From Streptomyces diastaticus subsp. diastaticus (GTDB taxonomy: Bacteria; Actinomycetota; Actinomycetes; Streptomycetales; Streptomycetaceae), in contig NZ_BLLN01000003.1 of assembly GCF_011170125.1 (NCBI RefSeq), positions 1,246,001 to 1,310,000 of the forward strand: a stretch of DNA of 64,000 bases, written 5' to 3'. The first letter of the stretch is position 1; each line of letters opens with the position of its first letter. The notes beneath the pieces were generated by a model. That model saw only the letters and a program-made list of their open reading frames with translations. It ran no database searches and had not been told where the DNA came from. The position numbers and the translations under genes are program-made. This document shows, piece by piece, positions 50,155 to 58,880 of this stretch.

Positions 50155-52776
50155 ATGCGCTTTCGCGGCAGGACGATCCGGCGGAAGATCGTGGCGCTGC
50201 TGCTCGTGCCGCTGGTCTCCCTCACCGCGATCTGGGGATTCGCCACCGTGCTGACCGGGCGGGAGGCCGCCGAGATCCTCGAGATCGGCGAGGCCGACGA
50301 CCGGGTCGGGCGACCCGTCGAGGAAGCCGCCCGGGTACTCCAGGACGAACGGCGCAGAACCCTCGTCCACCTCGCCGACCCGCGCGCCTCGGCCGCCCTC
50401 GGCGATCTGCGCCGCGCCCGGACCGTCACCGACCGGGCACTGGCCCGCGTCCGGGCCGGAGCCGAGGACGCCGACGCGACCGGAGGGCTCAGCGCCGACT
50501 CCCGGCGGCGGCTCACCGCCCTCCTCGAGTCCTTCGAGGGGATCACCACCCTGCGCCGTTCCGTCGAGGACAACACGGTCACCCGCACCGCCGCCCTCGA
50601 CCTCTACAACCGCCTCGTGGACCCCTGCTTCGTCTTCCTGACCCACCTGCCGGCCCTCAAGGACGTCGCACTCGACAAGCAGAACCGCGCCCTGGTCAAC
50701 GTCGCCCGCGCCCGCGACCTGCTCTCCCGCGAGGACGCCCTGGTCGCCTCCGCACTCGTCGGCGAACGCCTCGACAAGGCCGACCTCCGCCAGGTGTCGG
50801 ACCTCCTGGCCCAGCGCACCCTCCTCTACGAGATCAGCCTCCCGCTCCTCCCGGACGACGAACGCGCCCGCTACGAGCGGTACTGGCAGGGCCCCGAGAC
50901 CGCACCCCTGCGCGACCTGGAGACCTCCGTCGCCGCCGCCGCGCCCGGGCCGCCGCACGGCGTGACCGCCAAGAGCTGGGACACGGCCGCGGTGAAGGTC
51001 CTCGACGGCCTCGCCGAGCGCGGCAGCGCAGCGGCCGACCGCTACGAGGAACGCGTGCGGCCCGTCGCCGTCGGCATCCTGGTCCAGGCCGGAGCCACCG
51101 CCGTCCTCGGCTTCGCCGCCCTCCTGCTCTCGCTCTACCTCTCCGTCCGCATCGGCCGCAGCCTCATCCGCGCCCTCTCCCGGCTGCGCCACCAGGCCCA
51201 CGAGGCCTCCGGCGTGCGCCTGCCGTCGGTGCAGCGCCGGCTGGCCGCGGGTGAGCAGGTCGACGTCGACACCGAGGCGCCCCGGCTGGAGTACGACAAG
51301 AACGAGATCGGCCAGGTCGGGCAAGCCCTCAACACCCTCCAGCGCGCCGCCGTCGAAGGCGCCGTCAAGCAGGCCCAGATGCGGCGCGGGGTCTCGGAGG
51401 TCTTCGTCAACCTCGCCCGCCGCAGCCAGGTCCTCCTGCACAAGCAGCTCACCCTGCTGGACACCATGGAGCGGCGCACCGAGGACTCCGAGGAACTGGC
51501 CGACCTCTTCCGCCTGGACCACCTCACCACCCGCATGCGCCGCCACGCCGAGGGCCTGGTGATCCTCTCCGGCGCCGCGCCCTCCCGGCAGTGGCGGCGC
51601 CCGGTCCAGCTCATGGACGTCGTCCGCGCCTCCGTCGCCGAGGTCGAGGACTACGAGCGCATCGAGGTCCGCCGGCTGCCGAAGATCGCGGTGACCGGCC
51701 CCGCCGTCGCCGACCTCACCCACCTCACGGCGGAACTCCTGGAGAACGCCACCGTCTTCTCACCCCCGCACACCGCGGTCCAGGTGCACGGCGAGTCCGT
51801 CGCCAACGGCTTCACCCTGGAGATCCACGACCGGGGTCTCGGTATGGCCCCGGACGTCCTCCTCGACGCCAACCTCCGCCTCGCCGAGACCCCCGACTTC
51901 GAACTCTCCGACACCGACAGGCTGGGCCTGTTCGTGGTGAGCCGCCTCGCGCAGCGCCAGAACATCCGGGTCTCCCTCCAGAAGTCGCCGTACGGGGGCA
52001 CGACCGCCGTCGTCTTCATCCCGGACGCCCTGCTCATCGAGACCGACGGCGAACCGTCCGGCTCCACCGACGGCCGCGGCCTGGCCCTCGACGGCCTCGG
52101 CAACGGTGCGCGGGGCCCCGGCCGCCCCGCCCTGACCCGTATCCCCACCTCCCGTCCGCCCGCGAACCGGCCCTTCCCCGACGGACCGGTCGAGCTGGAG
52201 GCCCCGGCCGGCACTCCGGGCCTGGACGACGAGGACTTCCCCGGCGCCCTCCGCGACGAGGACAGCGAACCGGGCGTCTTCCGGCCCCGGCGTCCGCTGG
52301 CCCCCGCGGCCGACCCCCGCGACCAGCATCAGCAGGCCGACGACGACGGGGCTCGGGACGCCCGGCCGGGCGGACCGTCACCCTCCGGTACGGGCCCCGC
52401 GCCGCTGCCCCGCCGCCGCACCCCGAAGCTGGTCAGCTCGCACGGCCGCACCGTCGCCCACGGCACGCGCGAAGAAGCGGCACAGGACCCGGAGAACCGG
52501 GGCGGCCCGCACGGAGAGGCCGCCTCCCGGGCGCCCGGGGCCGGTCCGGCGGCGCTGCCGCGCAGGGTCCGGCAGGCCAGTCTCGCCCCCCAGCTCAAGG
52601 ACACCCGCGGGAGCGCCGCGGACGACCGCGGCCAGGACGCCGCCCCCGACACCGAACGCGACGCCGAACAGGTCCGCAGCCGCATGGCCTCGCTCCAGCG
52701 GGGCTGGCAGCGCGGCCGCGACGAGAACGCGGGCCCCACAGCACCACGAACGACACCCGAGGGAGACGGTCGATGA
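50155..52776 (+). CDS. cvnA: Conservon sensor-like histidine kinase CvnA
   Basis: An 873-residue membrane sensor. A short cytoplasmic start is followed by helix 1 (KIVALLLVPLVSLTAIWGFATVL). A nitrate/nitrite-sensing-type extracellular helical domain covers about residues 40-310, and helix 2 is VAVGILVQAGATAVLGFAALLLSLYL. Then come a HAMP-like linker, the SEVFVNLARRSQVLLHKQLTLLDTMERRTED helices and an HATPase_c domain (LTAELLENATVFSPPHT, DRGLGM). The phospho-acceptor His is replaced in the usual conservon manner. A long Pro/Gly/Asp-rich tail follows. It heads a four-gene conservon thought to work with a Ras-like GTPase. Confidence 0.9.
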   Translation: MRFRGRTIRRKIVALLLVPLVSLTAIWGFATVLTGREAAEILEIGEADDRVGRPVEEAARVLQDERRRTLVHLADPRASAALGDLRRARTVTDRALARVRAGAEDADATGGLSADSRRRLTALLESFEGITTLRRSVEDNTVTRTAALDLYNRLVDPCFVFLTHLPALKDVALDKQNRALVNVARARDLLSREDALVASALVGERLDKADLRQVSDLLAQRTLLYEISLPLLPDDERARYERYWQGPETAPLRDLETSVAAAAPGPPHGVTAKSWDTAAVKVLDGLAERGSAAADRYEERVRPVAVGILVQAGATAVLGFAALLLSLYLSVRIGRSLIRALSRLRHQAHEASGVRLPSVQRRLAAGEQVDVDTEAPRLEYDKNEIGQVGQALNTLQRAAVEGAVKQAQMRRGVSEVFVNLARRSQVLLHKQLTLLDTMERRTEDSEELADLFRLDHLTTRMRRHAEGLVILSGAAPSRQWRRPVQLMDVVRASVAEVEDYERIEVRRLPKIAVTGPAVADLTHLTAELLENATVFSPPHTAVQVHGESVANGFTLEIHDRGLGMAPDVLLDANLRLAETPDFELSDTDRLGLFVVSRLAQRQNIRVSLQKSPYGGTTAVVFIPDALLIETDGEPSGSTDGRGLALDGLGNGARGPGRPALTRIPTSRPPANRPFPDGPVELEAPAGTPGLDDEDFPGALRDEDSEPGVFRPRRPLAPAADPRDQHQQADDDGARDARPGGPSPSGTGPAPLPRRRTPKLVSSHGRTVAHGTREEAAQDPENRGGPHGEAASRAPGAGPAALPRRVRQASLAPQLKDTRGSAADDRGQDAAPDTERDAEQVRSRMASLQRGWQRGRDENAGPTAPRTTPEGDGR

Positions 52777-53204
52777 CCGCATCGAAGACCGCCGCGCACA
52801 CCACCGGTTCCGGGGAGCTGAACTGGCTCCTCGACGACCTGGTCAACAGGGTCGCGGGCATCCGCAAGGTCCTGGTCCTGTCCGGCGACGGGCTGCCCAC
52901 CGGGGTCTCCCAGGATCTGACCCGCGAGGACAGCGAACACCTGGCCGCCGTCGCCTCCGGCTTCCACAGCCTGGCCAAGGGCGTCGGCCGGCACTTCGAC
53001 GCGGGCCGGGTCCGGCAGACCGTCGTCGAACTCGACGAGGCGTTCCTCTTCGTCACCGCCGCCGGCGACGGAAGCTGCCTCGCCGTCCTCGCCGACTCCG
53101 ACTCCGACGTGGGCCTCGTCGCGTACGAGATGACGTTGCTGGTCAAGCGGGTCGGCGTGCATCTGGGCAGCGCGCCGCGCACGGATCTGCCCGCGGGCGG
53201 GTAG
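52773..53204 (+). CDS. cvnB: Conservon roadblock/LC7 protein CvnB
   Basis: A 143-residue Roadblock/LC7-domain protein: LNWLLDDLVNRVAGIRKVLVLSGDGLPTGVSQDLTREDSEHLAAVASGFHSLAKGVGRHFDAG, then FLFVTAAGDGSCLAVLADSDSDVGLVAYEMTLLVKRVG. These proteins act as GTPase-activating or scaffold factors for MglA-like GTPases. It overlaps cvnA by 4 bases (ATGA), so it is translationally coupled. It would link the CvnA kinase-like sensor to the CvnD GTPase. Confidence 0.93.
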   Translation: MTASKTAAHTTGSGELNWLLDDLVNRVAGIRKVLVLSGDGLPTGVSQDLTREDSEHLAAVASGFHSLAKGVGRHFDAGRVRQTVVELDEAFLFVTAAGDGSCLAVLADSDSDVGLVAYEMTLLVKRVGVHLGSAPRTDLPAGG

Positions 53205-53214
53205 TGAACCGGTC

Positions 53215-53610
53215 ATGAGCGAAGACGGGAACGGGGCGCACCGCTGGTTCGACGACGACGCCGGACCGGTGGTCCGCCCGTACGCCATGACCCGGGGCCG
53301 GACCACCGGCGCCGGCCAGCACCGCCTGGACCTCATCGCGCTCGTCGTCGCGGAGCCGCGCGCCGACGACCCGGAGGGGAACCGCACTCTGTCGCCCGAG
53401 CACGTCGACATCGTGGCGCTGTGCCGTACGGCGCCCCAGTCGGTGGCGGAACTCGCCGCCGAGCTGGACCTGCCGGTCGGTGTCGTCCGGGTCCTGATCG
53501 GTGACCTCGTGGAGGAGGAGTTCGTGCACGTGAACCGGCCGGTGCCGCCGGCGGAACTGCCCGACGAAAGCATTCTGCGCGAGGTGATCAGCGGGCTGCG
53601 CGCCCTCTGA
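53215..53610 (+). CDS. cvnC: Conservon DUF742 protein CvnC
   Basis: A 131-residue DUF742 protein: RWFDDDAGPVVRPYAMTRGRTTGAGQHRLDLIALVVAEPR followed by a winged-helix-like half, LSPEHVDIVALCRTAPQSVAELAAELDLPVGVVRVLIGDLVEEEFVHVNRP. Third member of the conservon; DNA or protein binding is suspected from the fold. Ten bases after cvnB. In most conservons the next gene overlaps; here 151 bases with a hairpin intervene. Confidence 0.93.
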   Translation: MSEDGNGAHRWFDDDAGPVVRPYAMTRGRTTGAGQHRLDLIALVVAEPRADDPEGNRTLSPEHVDIVALCRTAPQSVAELAAELDLPVGVVRVLIGDLVEEEFVHVNRPVPPAELPDESILREVISGLRAL

Positions 53611-53650
53611 CCCCCGGTCGGCGGACGACCCTGCCACCGGAGCACGGCGC

Positions 53651-53684
53651 GCCGCCCGCCCCCCTTCCCCGGGGTGCGGGCGGC
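53651..53684 (+). terminator. Hairpin between cvnC and cvnD
   Basis: GCCGCCCGC at 53651-53659 pairs with GCGGGCGGC at 53676-53684 (16-base loop). It may end or attenuate transcription ahead of cvnD. Confidence 0.5.
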
Positions 53685-53761
53685 GCCCCCTCCGCCGCCG
53701 GACGCCGGCGCACCGTCGGCCCCACCCCCGAGAGATCAGCGAAAGCAGGAGACGAGACCCC

Positions 53762-54367
53762 ATGAAGTCCGGGCGTTCACCGCGGGAGAAGGCCCCCGTC
53801 GAGCCGGTCACCCTGAAGATCCTGGTGGCCGGGGGGTTCGGCGTCGGCAAGACCACCCTGGTGGCGGCGGTCAGCGAGATCAGGCCGCTGCGGACCGAGG
53901 AGACCCTGAGTGAGGCGGGCCGCCCCGTCGACGACACCGGCGGGGTGGAGGCCAAGCACACCACCACGGTCGCCATGGACTTCGGCCGCATCACGCTCCG
54001 CGAGGACCTCACGCTCTACCTCTTCGGAACCCCCGGGCAGGACCGGTTCTGGTTCCTCTGGGACGAGTTGGCGCAGGGGGCCCTCGGCGCCGTCGTCCTC
54101 GCCGACACCCGCCGCCTCCAGGACAGCTTCGCCGCCGTCGACTACTTCGAGCGCCGCGGCATCCCCTTCGTCGTCGGCGTCAACTGCTTCGACGAGGCCG
54201 ACCCCTACCCGGCCGAGGACATCCGCACCGCTCTCGACCTGGACGCGGGCGTTCCCCTGGTCCTCTGCGACGCCCGCGAGCGTGCTTCCGCCAAGGGCGT
54301 CCTCATCGAGGTCGTCGAACACGCCGTGGCTCGCGCCGCCGCACCCCGGAAGAGCGCGCCGCACTGA
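53762..54367 (+). CDS. cvnD: Conservon Ras-like GTPase CvnD
   Basis: A 201-residue small GTPase of the MglA/Ras-like group: Walker A KILVAGGFGVGKTTLVAAVSEI, switch region GGVEAKHTTTVAMDFGRITL, and the Walker B region LYLFGTPGQDRFWFLWDELAQGALGAVVLADTR. FVVGVNCFDEAD takes the place of NKxD. The start MKSGRSPREKAPVEPV is the ATG at 53762 with GGAG about 11 bases upstream. Completes cvnABCD, which by analogy with eukaryotic G-protein signalling couples a membrane sensor to morphology or secondary metabolism. Confidence 0.92.
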   Translation: MKSGRSPREKAPVEPVTLKILVAGGFGVGKTTLVAAVSEIRPLRTEETLSEAGRPVDDTGGVEAKHTTTVAMDFGRITLREDLTLYLFGTPGQDRFWFLWDELAQGALGAVVLADTRRLQDSFAAVDYFERRGIPFVVGVNCFDEADPYPAEDIRTALDLDAGVPLVLCDARERASAKGVLIEVVEHAVARAAAPRKSAPH

Positions 54368-54392
54368 CCGGGCACACCGCCGGCGGACGCGC

Positions 54393-54420
54393 CCCGCACC
54401 CTCGCCGACCGGGGTGCGGG
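54393..54420. terminator. Terminator after cvnD
   Basis: CCCGCACCC at 54393-54401 pairs with GGGTGCGGG at 54412-54420 across 10 bases, 26 bases after the cvnD stop. Confidence 0.6.
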
Positions 54421-54488
54421 CCGCGTGCCGGGGAAGTGTTCTCCCGCCCCGGCGAGCCGTCAGGACGCGGTGCCGTCACCTCCGCCGG

Positions 54489-54836
54489 TCAGCCGTTCTC
54501 CGCGAGCCACTTCCGGGCCGTCTCGGCCAGCTCGTGGTCCCGCCCCGCCAGCATCGTCCGGATCATCTGCGCGTCGCCGCGCAACGACCAGGCGGGGTGC
54601 CCGAAGGTCGCCGGGTTGTTCCCCTCTATGAGGAAGTGCGCGGGCCAGGCCGTGCCGTACCCGATCAGCGGCAGCGCCGCCAGGTACCGCTTGCGCCCGC
54701 GGGCCAGCCCGTAGGCGCTGAGCGCCAGCCCGGTCAGGGTCCCGGTGAGGTGCACCCACCGCGTCGCCGCCTTGGAGTGCATCGCCACGTAGTAGGGCCA
54801 GAATTCCTCGTACGTCTCAAAGGTCCGTCGGTCCAT
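54489..54836 (-). CDS. DUF962 (Mpo1-like) membrane protein
   Basis: A 115-residue protein of the DUF962/Mpo1-like family: TFETYEEFWPYYVAMHSKAATRWVHLTGTLTGLALSAYGLARGRKRYLAALPLIGYGTAWPAHFLIEGNNPATFGHPAWSLRGD. Yeast Mpo1 is an iron-dependent dioxygenase for 2-hydroxy fatty acids. The conserved His residues (MHSK, RWVHLTG, AHFLIEGN, FGHP) that would bind iron are all here. Two membrane helices. Start is the ATG at 54836. Role in bacteria unknown. Transcribed alone, convergent with cvnD. Confidence 0.85.
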   Translation of the reverse strand: MDRRTFETYEEFWPYYVAMHSKAATRWVHLTGTLTGLALSAYGLARGRKRYLAALPLIGYGTAWPAHFLIEGNNPATFGHPAWSLRGDAQMIRTMLAGRDHELAETARKWLAENG

Positions 54837-54906
54837 GCGGGCACCGTAGCCGCCGCTCCGCCGCCCGGACCAGGTCCGCGACCGGCCGGACGGCGGCGAC
54901 GGGCGC

Positions 54907-55791
54907 TCAGTGGCGGTGGCCGCCGGGCAGCGAACGGCGCTCCACCGGGAAGTCGAAGTAGGTGTCGGGGAAGAGCTCCGGCCGGTGGGTGAAGTGCCAC
55001 CACTCCTCGGGGAGGTTGGTGAACCCCTCGCCCGCCAGTGCCGACCTCAGCAGGTCGCGGTGGGCCCGCTGGGCGCCGGTGACCCGGGGATCGTCGGTGT
55101 GCGAGAGCGTGTCGAAGCAGTCGAACCCGGTGCCCATGTCCACCGAGTTGTCCGGGAACCGCTGGTCGCGAGGGGCGAAGCAGGGCCTCAGAGGCTCACC
55201 GGGGAGGTAGGGCCGGGTGGGCTTCGCGGGCAGCTTCACCAGCGTCAGGTCCACCGTGGAGCCCCGGCTGTGGCCGGACTTCTCCGCGATGTAGCCGTCC
55301 TCGAAGAGCCGGGACTTCTCCACCCGCGGGTAGAACTCCGCCTTCATCCGCTCGTCCGCCACGTCCTCGGCCCAGCGGACGAAGTGGTCGACCGCCCGCT
55401 GGGGCCGGTAGCAGTCGTAGACCTTGAGCGAGTAGCCCTCGCGCAGCAGCCCGCGCTGGGCCCGCTTCAGCGCCTCGGCCGTCGGCCTGGTGACGAGGCA
55501 CATCGGCGCGCGGTAGCCGTCGACCGGCTCGCCGACGAAGTTGTGCGGCGTCGTGTAGCGGATCTCCTGGAGGATCGTCGGCGCCACGTCGGAGAGGGCC
55601 ACGAAGCCGCGCGGCGCCTTCGGCCCGCCGGACGGCGGGGCGTCCGCGACCGGCGCGGCGGTCGCGGGCGAGGCCGTCGCGGCGGCGGTCAGGGCGAGCG
55701 CGGCGGCCGCGAGCGCCGCGCCGAACGCGCGCCGGGCACGGGAGGGGCGCCTGCCCGGGGAGGTACGGCCGTAGGAATCGATTCCTGTCAT
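54907..55791 (-). CDS. Secreted M15 D-Ala-D-Ala dipeptidase (VanX-like)
   Basis: A 294-residue exported zinc peptidase of the M15D family. The signal peptide contains GRRPSRARRAFGAALAAAALALTAAATASPATAA, with twin-Arg-like pairs. The mature domain has IRYTTPHNFVGEPVDGY, VYDCYRPQRAVDHFVRWA, zinc ligands in SGHSRGSTVDLTLV (S-x-H-x6-D) and EEWWHFTH, where the catalytic Glu and the third His lie. VanX-type proteins cleave D-Ala-D-Ala, but the secreted form more likely recycles peptidoglycan than confers vancomycin resistance. There are no vanHA genes here. Confidence 0.88.
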   Translation of the reverse strand: MTGIDSYGRTSPGRRPSRARRAFGAALAAAALALTAAATASPATAAPVADAPPSGGPKAPRGFVALSDVAPTILQEIRYTTPHNFVGEPVDGYRAPMCLVTRPTAEALKRAQRGLLREGYSLKVYDCYRPQRAVDHFVRWAEDVADERMKAEFYPRVEKSRLFEDGYIAEKSGHSRGSTVDLTLVKLPAKPTRPYLPGEPLRPCFAPRDQRFPDNSVDMGTGFDCFDTLSHTDDPRVTGAQRAHRDLLRSALAGEGFTNLPEEWWHFTHRPELFPDTYFDFPVERRSLPGGHRH

Positions 55792-55951
55792 GCGCCTTTC
55801 ATCTATCAGCTCCTCCCGTCGTGAGGGAAGAGCGACCCGCCGCCCCCGCGCACCGCCACCCCGCCCGCACGCCGCCGGGGGAAGGGCGCCCGCCGCCACC
55901 CCGCACCCGGATCGGCCCGTCGGCGCCCGGCCGCTCCGCTACAGTCCCCGC

Positions 55952-56509
55952 GTGCCTCCCACCACGCCCAGCCCCACACCCACGCCCGTCCCCACCTCAC
56001 AGCCGCCCGTGCCCGGCTCGCACTGCTCGGCCTGCGGCGCGCCCTGCCCGGACCCCCGGGCCGACCGCCGGGTCTGCCCGGCCTGCGGGACGACCGCCTA
56101 CCGCAACCCCCTGCCGGTCGCCGTCGCCCTTCTGCCCGTACGCGACGGCGAGGGCCCGGCGCTGCTCACCGTCGTCCGAGCCATCGCACCGGCGCGCGGC
56201 ACCACGGTCCTGCCCGGCGGCTTCATCGACGGCGACGAGGACTGGCGCCACGCCGTCGTCCGCGAACTGCGCGAGGAGACCGGCGTCCTCGCCGGCCCCG
56301 CCGACGTCACCCTGGCCGACGCGATGAGCTCCGGCGACGGCCACCTCCTCCTCTTCGGCCTCCTCCCCGAGCGCCCCGCCGCGAGCCTGCCCGCCTTCAC
56401 GCCCACCACCGAGACCACCGCCACCCGCCTCCTGCGCGCCCCCGCCGAACTCGGCTTCCCCCTGCACACCCGGGCCGCGGCGGCCTGGTTCGCCGGACGG
56501 TACGGGTGA
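55952..56509 (+). CDS. Nudix hydrolase with N-terminal zinc ribbon
   Basis: A 185-residue protein. An N-terminal zinc ribbon (CSACGAPCPDPRADRRVCPACG) precedes a Nudix domain whose box fits the consensus perfectly: GFIDGDEDWRHAVVRELREE followed by TGV. This two-part layout is seen in NUDIX proteins related to NADH pyrophosphatase and in Streptomyces pyrophosphohydrolases; the substrate is unknown. TACAGT six bases before the GTG at 55952 and no Shine-Dalgarno sequence suggest a leaderless transcript. Divergent from the VanX-like gene. Confidence 0.85.
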   Translation: MPPTTPSPTPTPVPTSQPPVPGSHCSACGAPCPDPRADRRVCPACGTTAYRNPLPVAVALLPVRDGEGPALLTVVRAIAPARGTTVLPGGFIDGDEDWRHAVVRELREETGVLAGPADVTLADAMSSGDGHLLLFGLLPERPAASLPAFTPTTETTATRLLRAPAELGFPLHTRAAAAWFAGRYG

Positions 56510-56569
56510 GGCCCGCCGCCCGGCCGGAACCCGCTTGCCGCAGCCGCCCCCGCTGCCGGCGGTGAGCCC

Positions 56570-56923
56570 ATGACACACCCGTTCCCGGCCTTCCTCCCCG
56601 GCCTGGAACTCTCCCGTCTCCTCCACGAGGAGGCCGTCCGCCCACTGCGCGACGAGGTCCACCCGGGCCTGCGGCACACGGCCTCCGGGGGTCGGCGACG
56701 GCCCGGAGGCGCTGGGCCCCGACACGCCCCGCTCCGCCGATCACCAGTGGGGTCCACGGCTCCAGCTCTTCCGCACCCCGAGGACGCCGCCCGCCACACC
56801 GCCGCCCTCCACGAGCTGCCGCGAAAGCGGCTGCCGAAGGAGGTGGAGGCCGGCCGGCCCACCGCGCCCTCCCCCACCGGCAGCACGGACCTCCTGACGC
56901 GGCCGGGCGCCCGTACCCACTGA
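56570..56923 (+). pseudogene. Broken DUF4037 gene (frameshifted, truncated)
   Basis: The start MTHPFPAFLPGLELSRLLHEEAVRPLRDEVHPGLRHT matches the DUF4037 N-terminus. After about residue 39 the sense shifts frame: VGDGPEALGPDTPRSADHQWGPRLQLFRTP is encoded one frame over (about 56689-56778). It then returns as HPEDAARHTAALHELPRKRLPKEVEAGRP. At least two frameshifts and a loss of the C-terminal two-thirds (family length about 350-400) mark it as dead. A nucleotidyltransferase-like fold is known for such proteins. No mobile element borders it. Confidence 0.75.
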
Positions 56924-57016
56924 ACCGGTGGCGCGCGTTCCCGGCCCGACCGGCGCTCGTGGCGTCGGTGACGCCCGCTCAGGGAGCACCCGGCCTCCCC
57001 GGCGCGAGACGCCGCC

Positions 57017-58655
57017 TCACCCGACTCCCCGCACCCGGGCCGTACCCCTCACCTCCTCCCCACGCCCCTCCTCCCGCACCACGACCCGCCCCTCCTCCCA
57101 CCGGGAGACCATTCGTTCCAGCACCCCGGACTCCCGCACCACCATCCCGGCGCCGCCACGCCCGGGCGCGGGCGCCCACACCTCCCACTCGACCTCCCCG
57201 TCCGCCCCGCGCACCGGCACCACCGCCCCGGCCCGCGCGAACACCGGCAAGCGGTCCGCCGCGACCTCCACCGGCACGGCGGCACCCCCCTGGTACGCCC
57301 GCCCGGTGGCCGTGTCGTACCACCGCCCGGCCGGCAACCGCACCGCCGACGGCCCGCCCCCGGGCTCCAGCACCGGTACGACCAGGAACGCGTCCCCCAG
57401 CAGGAAGGCGTCCCCGCCCTCCCGCAGCTCCCGGTCCTCCGGGGTGTCCCACCACACCGGCCTCACCGCGGGCACTCCGGTCAGCCCGGCGGACGCGCCG
57501 AGCGCCGCGTGGTACGGCAGCAACCGCCGCCGCTCGGCCAGCGCCACCCGGGCCGGCTCCGCCAGACCGGGCCGCGCCCCGCACCCGTCGGGCCCCGCCC
57601 CCGCACGGAACACCGGGAGATACGCCCCCCGTTGCCACCACCGCGCCCACACCGCCGCCGGCGCCCTCTCCCCCGGGCCGTCGCTCCCGGCCCCGGCCGG
57701 CGCCGCCCCGCACACCCCGAGCGCCGTCACCCGGGCCAGCGCCGCACGCATCGCCGTCCAGCCGTCAGTGGCGGCCGCCCCCTGCCGGGGGCACCCGCGT
57801 ACGCGGCCGGGCGGGCCGGCCGCCGCTCCCGCCCACCCCGGTCACGGAGACCGGCGCGACCTCGGGCGTCCCCGCCACCGCCGTCCACGAGGCGAGCGCC
57901 CGCGCGGGTGTGCCCACCGCCATCCAGTGGCGCGGCGGCCCGCCCGCGTCCCGCAACTCGGCCCGGCCCGGCCGGTCGTGCCCCGACCCGGCGCCCTCGG
58001 AGCCCTCCGCCAGGCACACCGCCGCGGTGTCCGTCCCGTCGGGAACCACCAGATGGGTCCCCGCGTCCGCCACCACCCAGTGCACCGGGGACCCCGGGCC
58101 GCCTGGCAGCGGATGTGTCCCGGTGCCCAGCCGCAGCCCCGCCCCGTGCCCGCCCGGACCGTGGAAGCGCGCGTCCGCGCAGACCTCCGAGCGCCGCGCC
58201 CACCGCGCGGGCCCGCCGCCGTCCCGCTCCCACCAGCGTGGCGGCAGGTCCCGGCGGAGCAGCACGCCGCCCGGCGTACACAGCTCGACCGTCCCGGTGG
58301 GCGAGACGGTGAGGGTCAGCCGCTCCGACACCACCCGCCAGCCGCCCGCCGTGTGCGGTTCCAGCCGGGCCCGCACGTCCGGCTGGAGCCGTTCCCCGCG
58401 GACCAGCGCGGAGGGCGTCGGCTCCGCCCCGTCCCAGCCGCAGAACACCGCCCCGGCCGTCGTCACCAGCACCCGCAGCGCCGACCGCTCGAACCGCACC
58501 ACGCCACCCCCCGGCCCGGGTTCCGCACCCAGCGCGTGCCCTGGCACCCGGGCCCGCTCCCCGGGGGCCGCGTGGCCACGCCCCGGCCACCGGGGGCGCA
58601 ACTGCCCGAGCCCTGTCACCGCTGCCACCGAACGTACGAGGTCACGACCGTCCAT
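57017..58655 (-). pseudogene. GH31 glycosidase gene lacking its catalytic middle
   Basis: Two pieces in different frames. Piece 1 (58655 down to 57765, 296 codons) starts MDGRDLVRSVAAVTGLGQLRP and carries the N-terminal beta domain, ending soon after HWMAVGTPARALASWTAVAG. Piece 2 (open from about 57790, ATG at 57751, down to 57017) begins TDGWTAMRAALARVTALGVCGAAPAG. It continues with ARWWQRGAYLPVFRAG, RRLLPYHAAL and the C-terminal beta domain (DAFLLGDAFLVVPVLEPGGG, LPAGRWYDTATGRAY). Normal family members have about 250-300 residues more between these points, including the D-M-N-E nucleophile segment and the acid/base. Deletion with frame change makes it inactive as an alpha-glucosidase-type enzyme. 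Confidence 0.78.
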
Positions 58656-58880
58656 GCCGGTCAGCCTGCCATCCGTGATCGCCCCGGAGGGCATCGTTCA
58701 GCCGCCGTTCACCCAGTGACCGGCCACACCGCCGACCGGGCAGGTGTGTGGCCGCCACCCTGGTGCGGAGATCGATCACGTGGCATCGTCGGCCCCACCG
58801 CACCGCCCTCGCGTACCGTCGGCCGCCCACCCGGCGGCGCGGGCGCGGGCACCGAGTACGCACCGCACGGGAGCCGCCCC

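Noticed and set aside
54907..55791. Vancomycin-resistance vanX
   Set aside because: It carries a signal peptide and has no vanH/vanA/vanRS neighbours, so a secreted cell-wall recycling enzyme is more likely.
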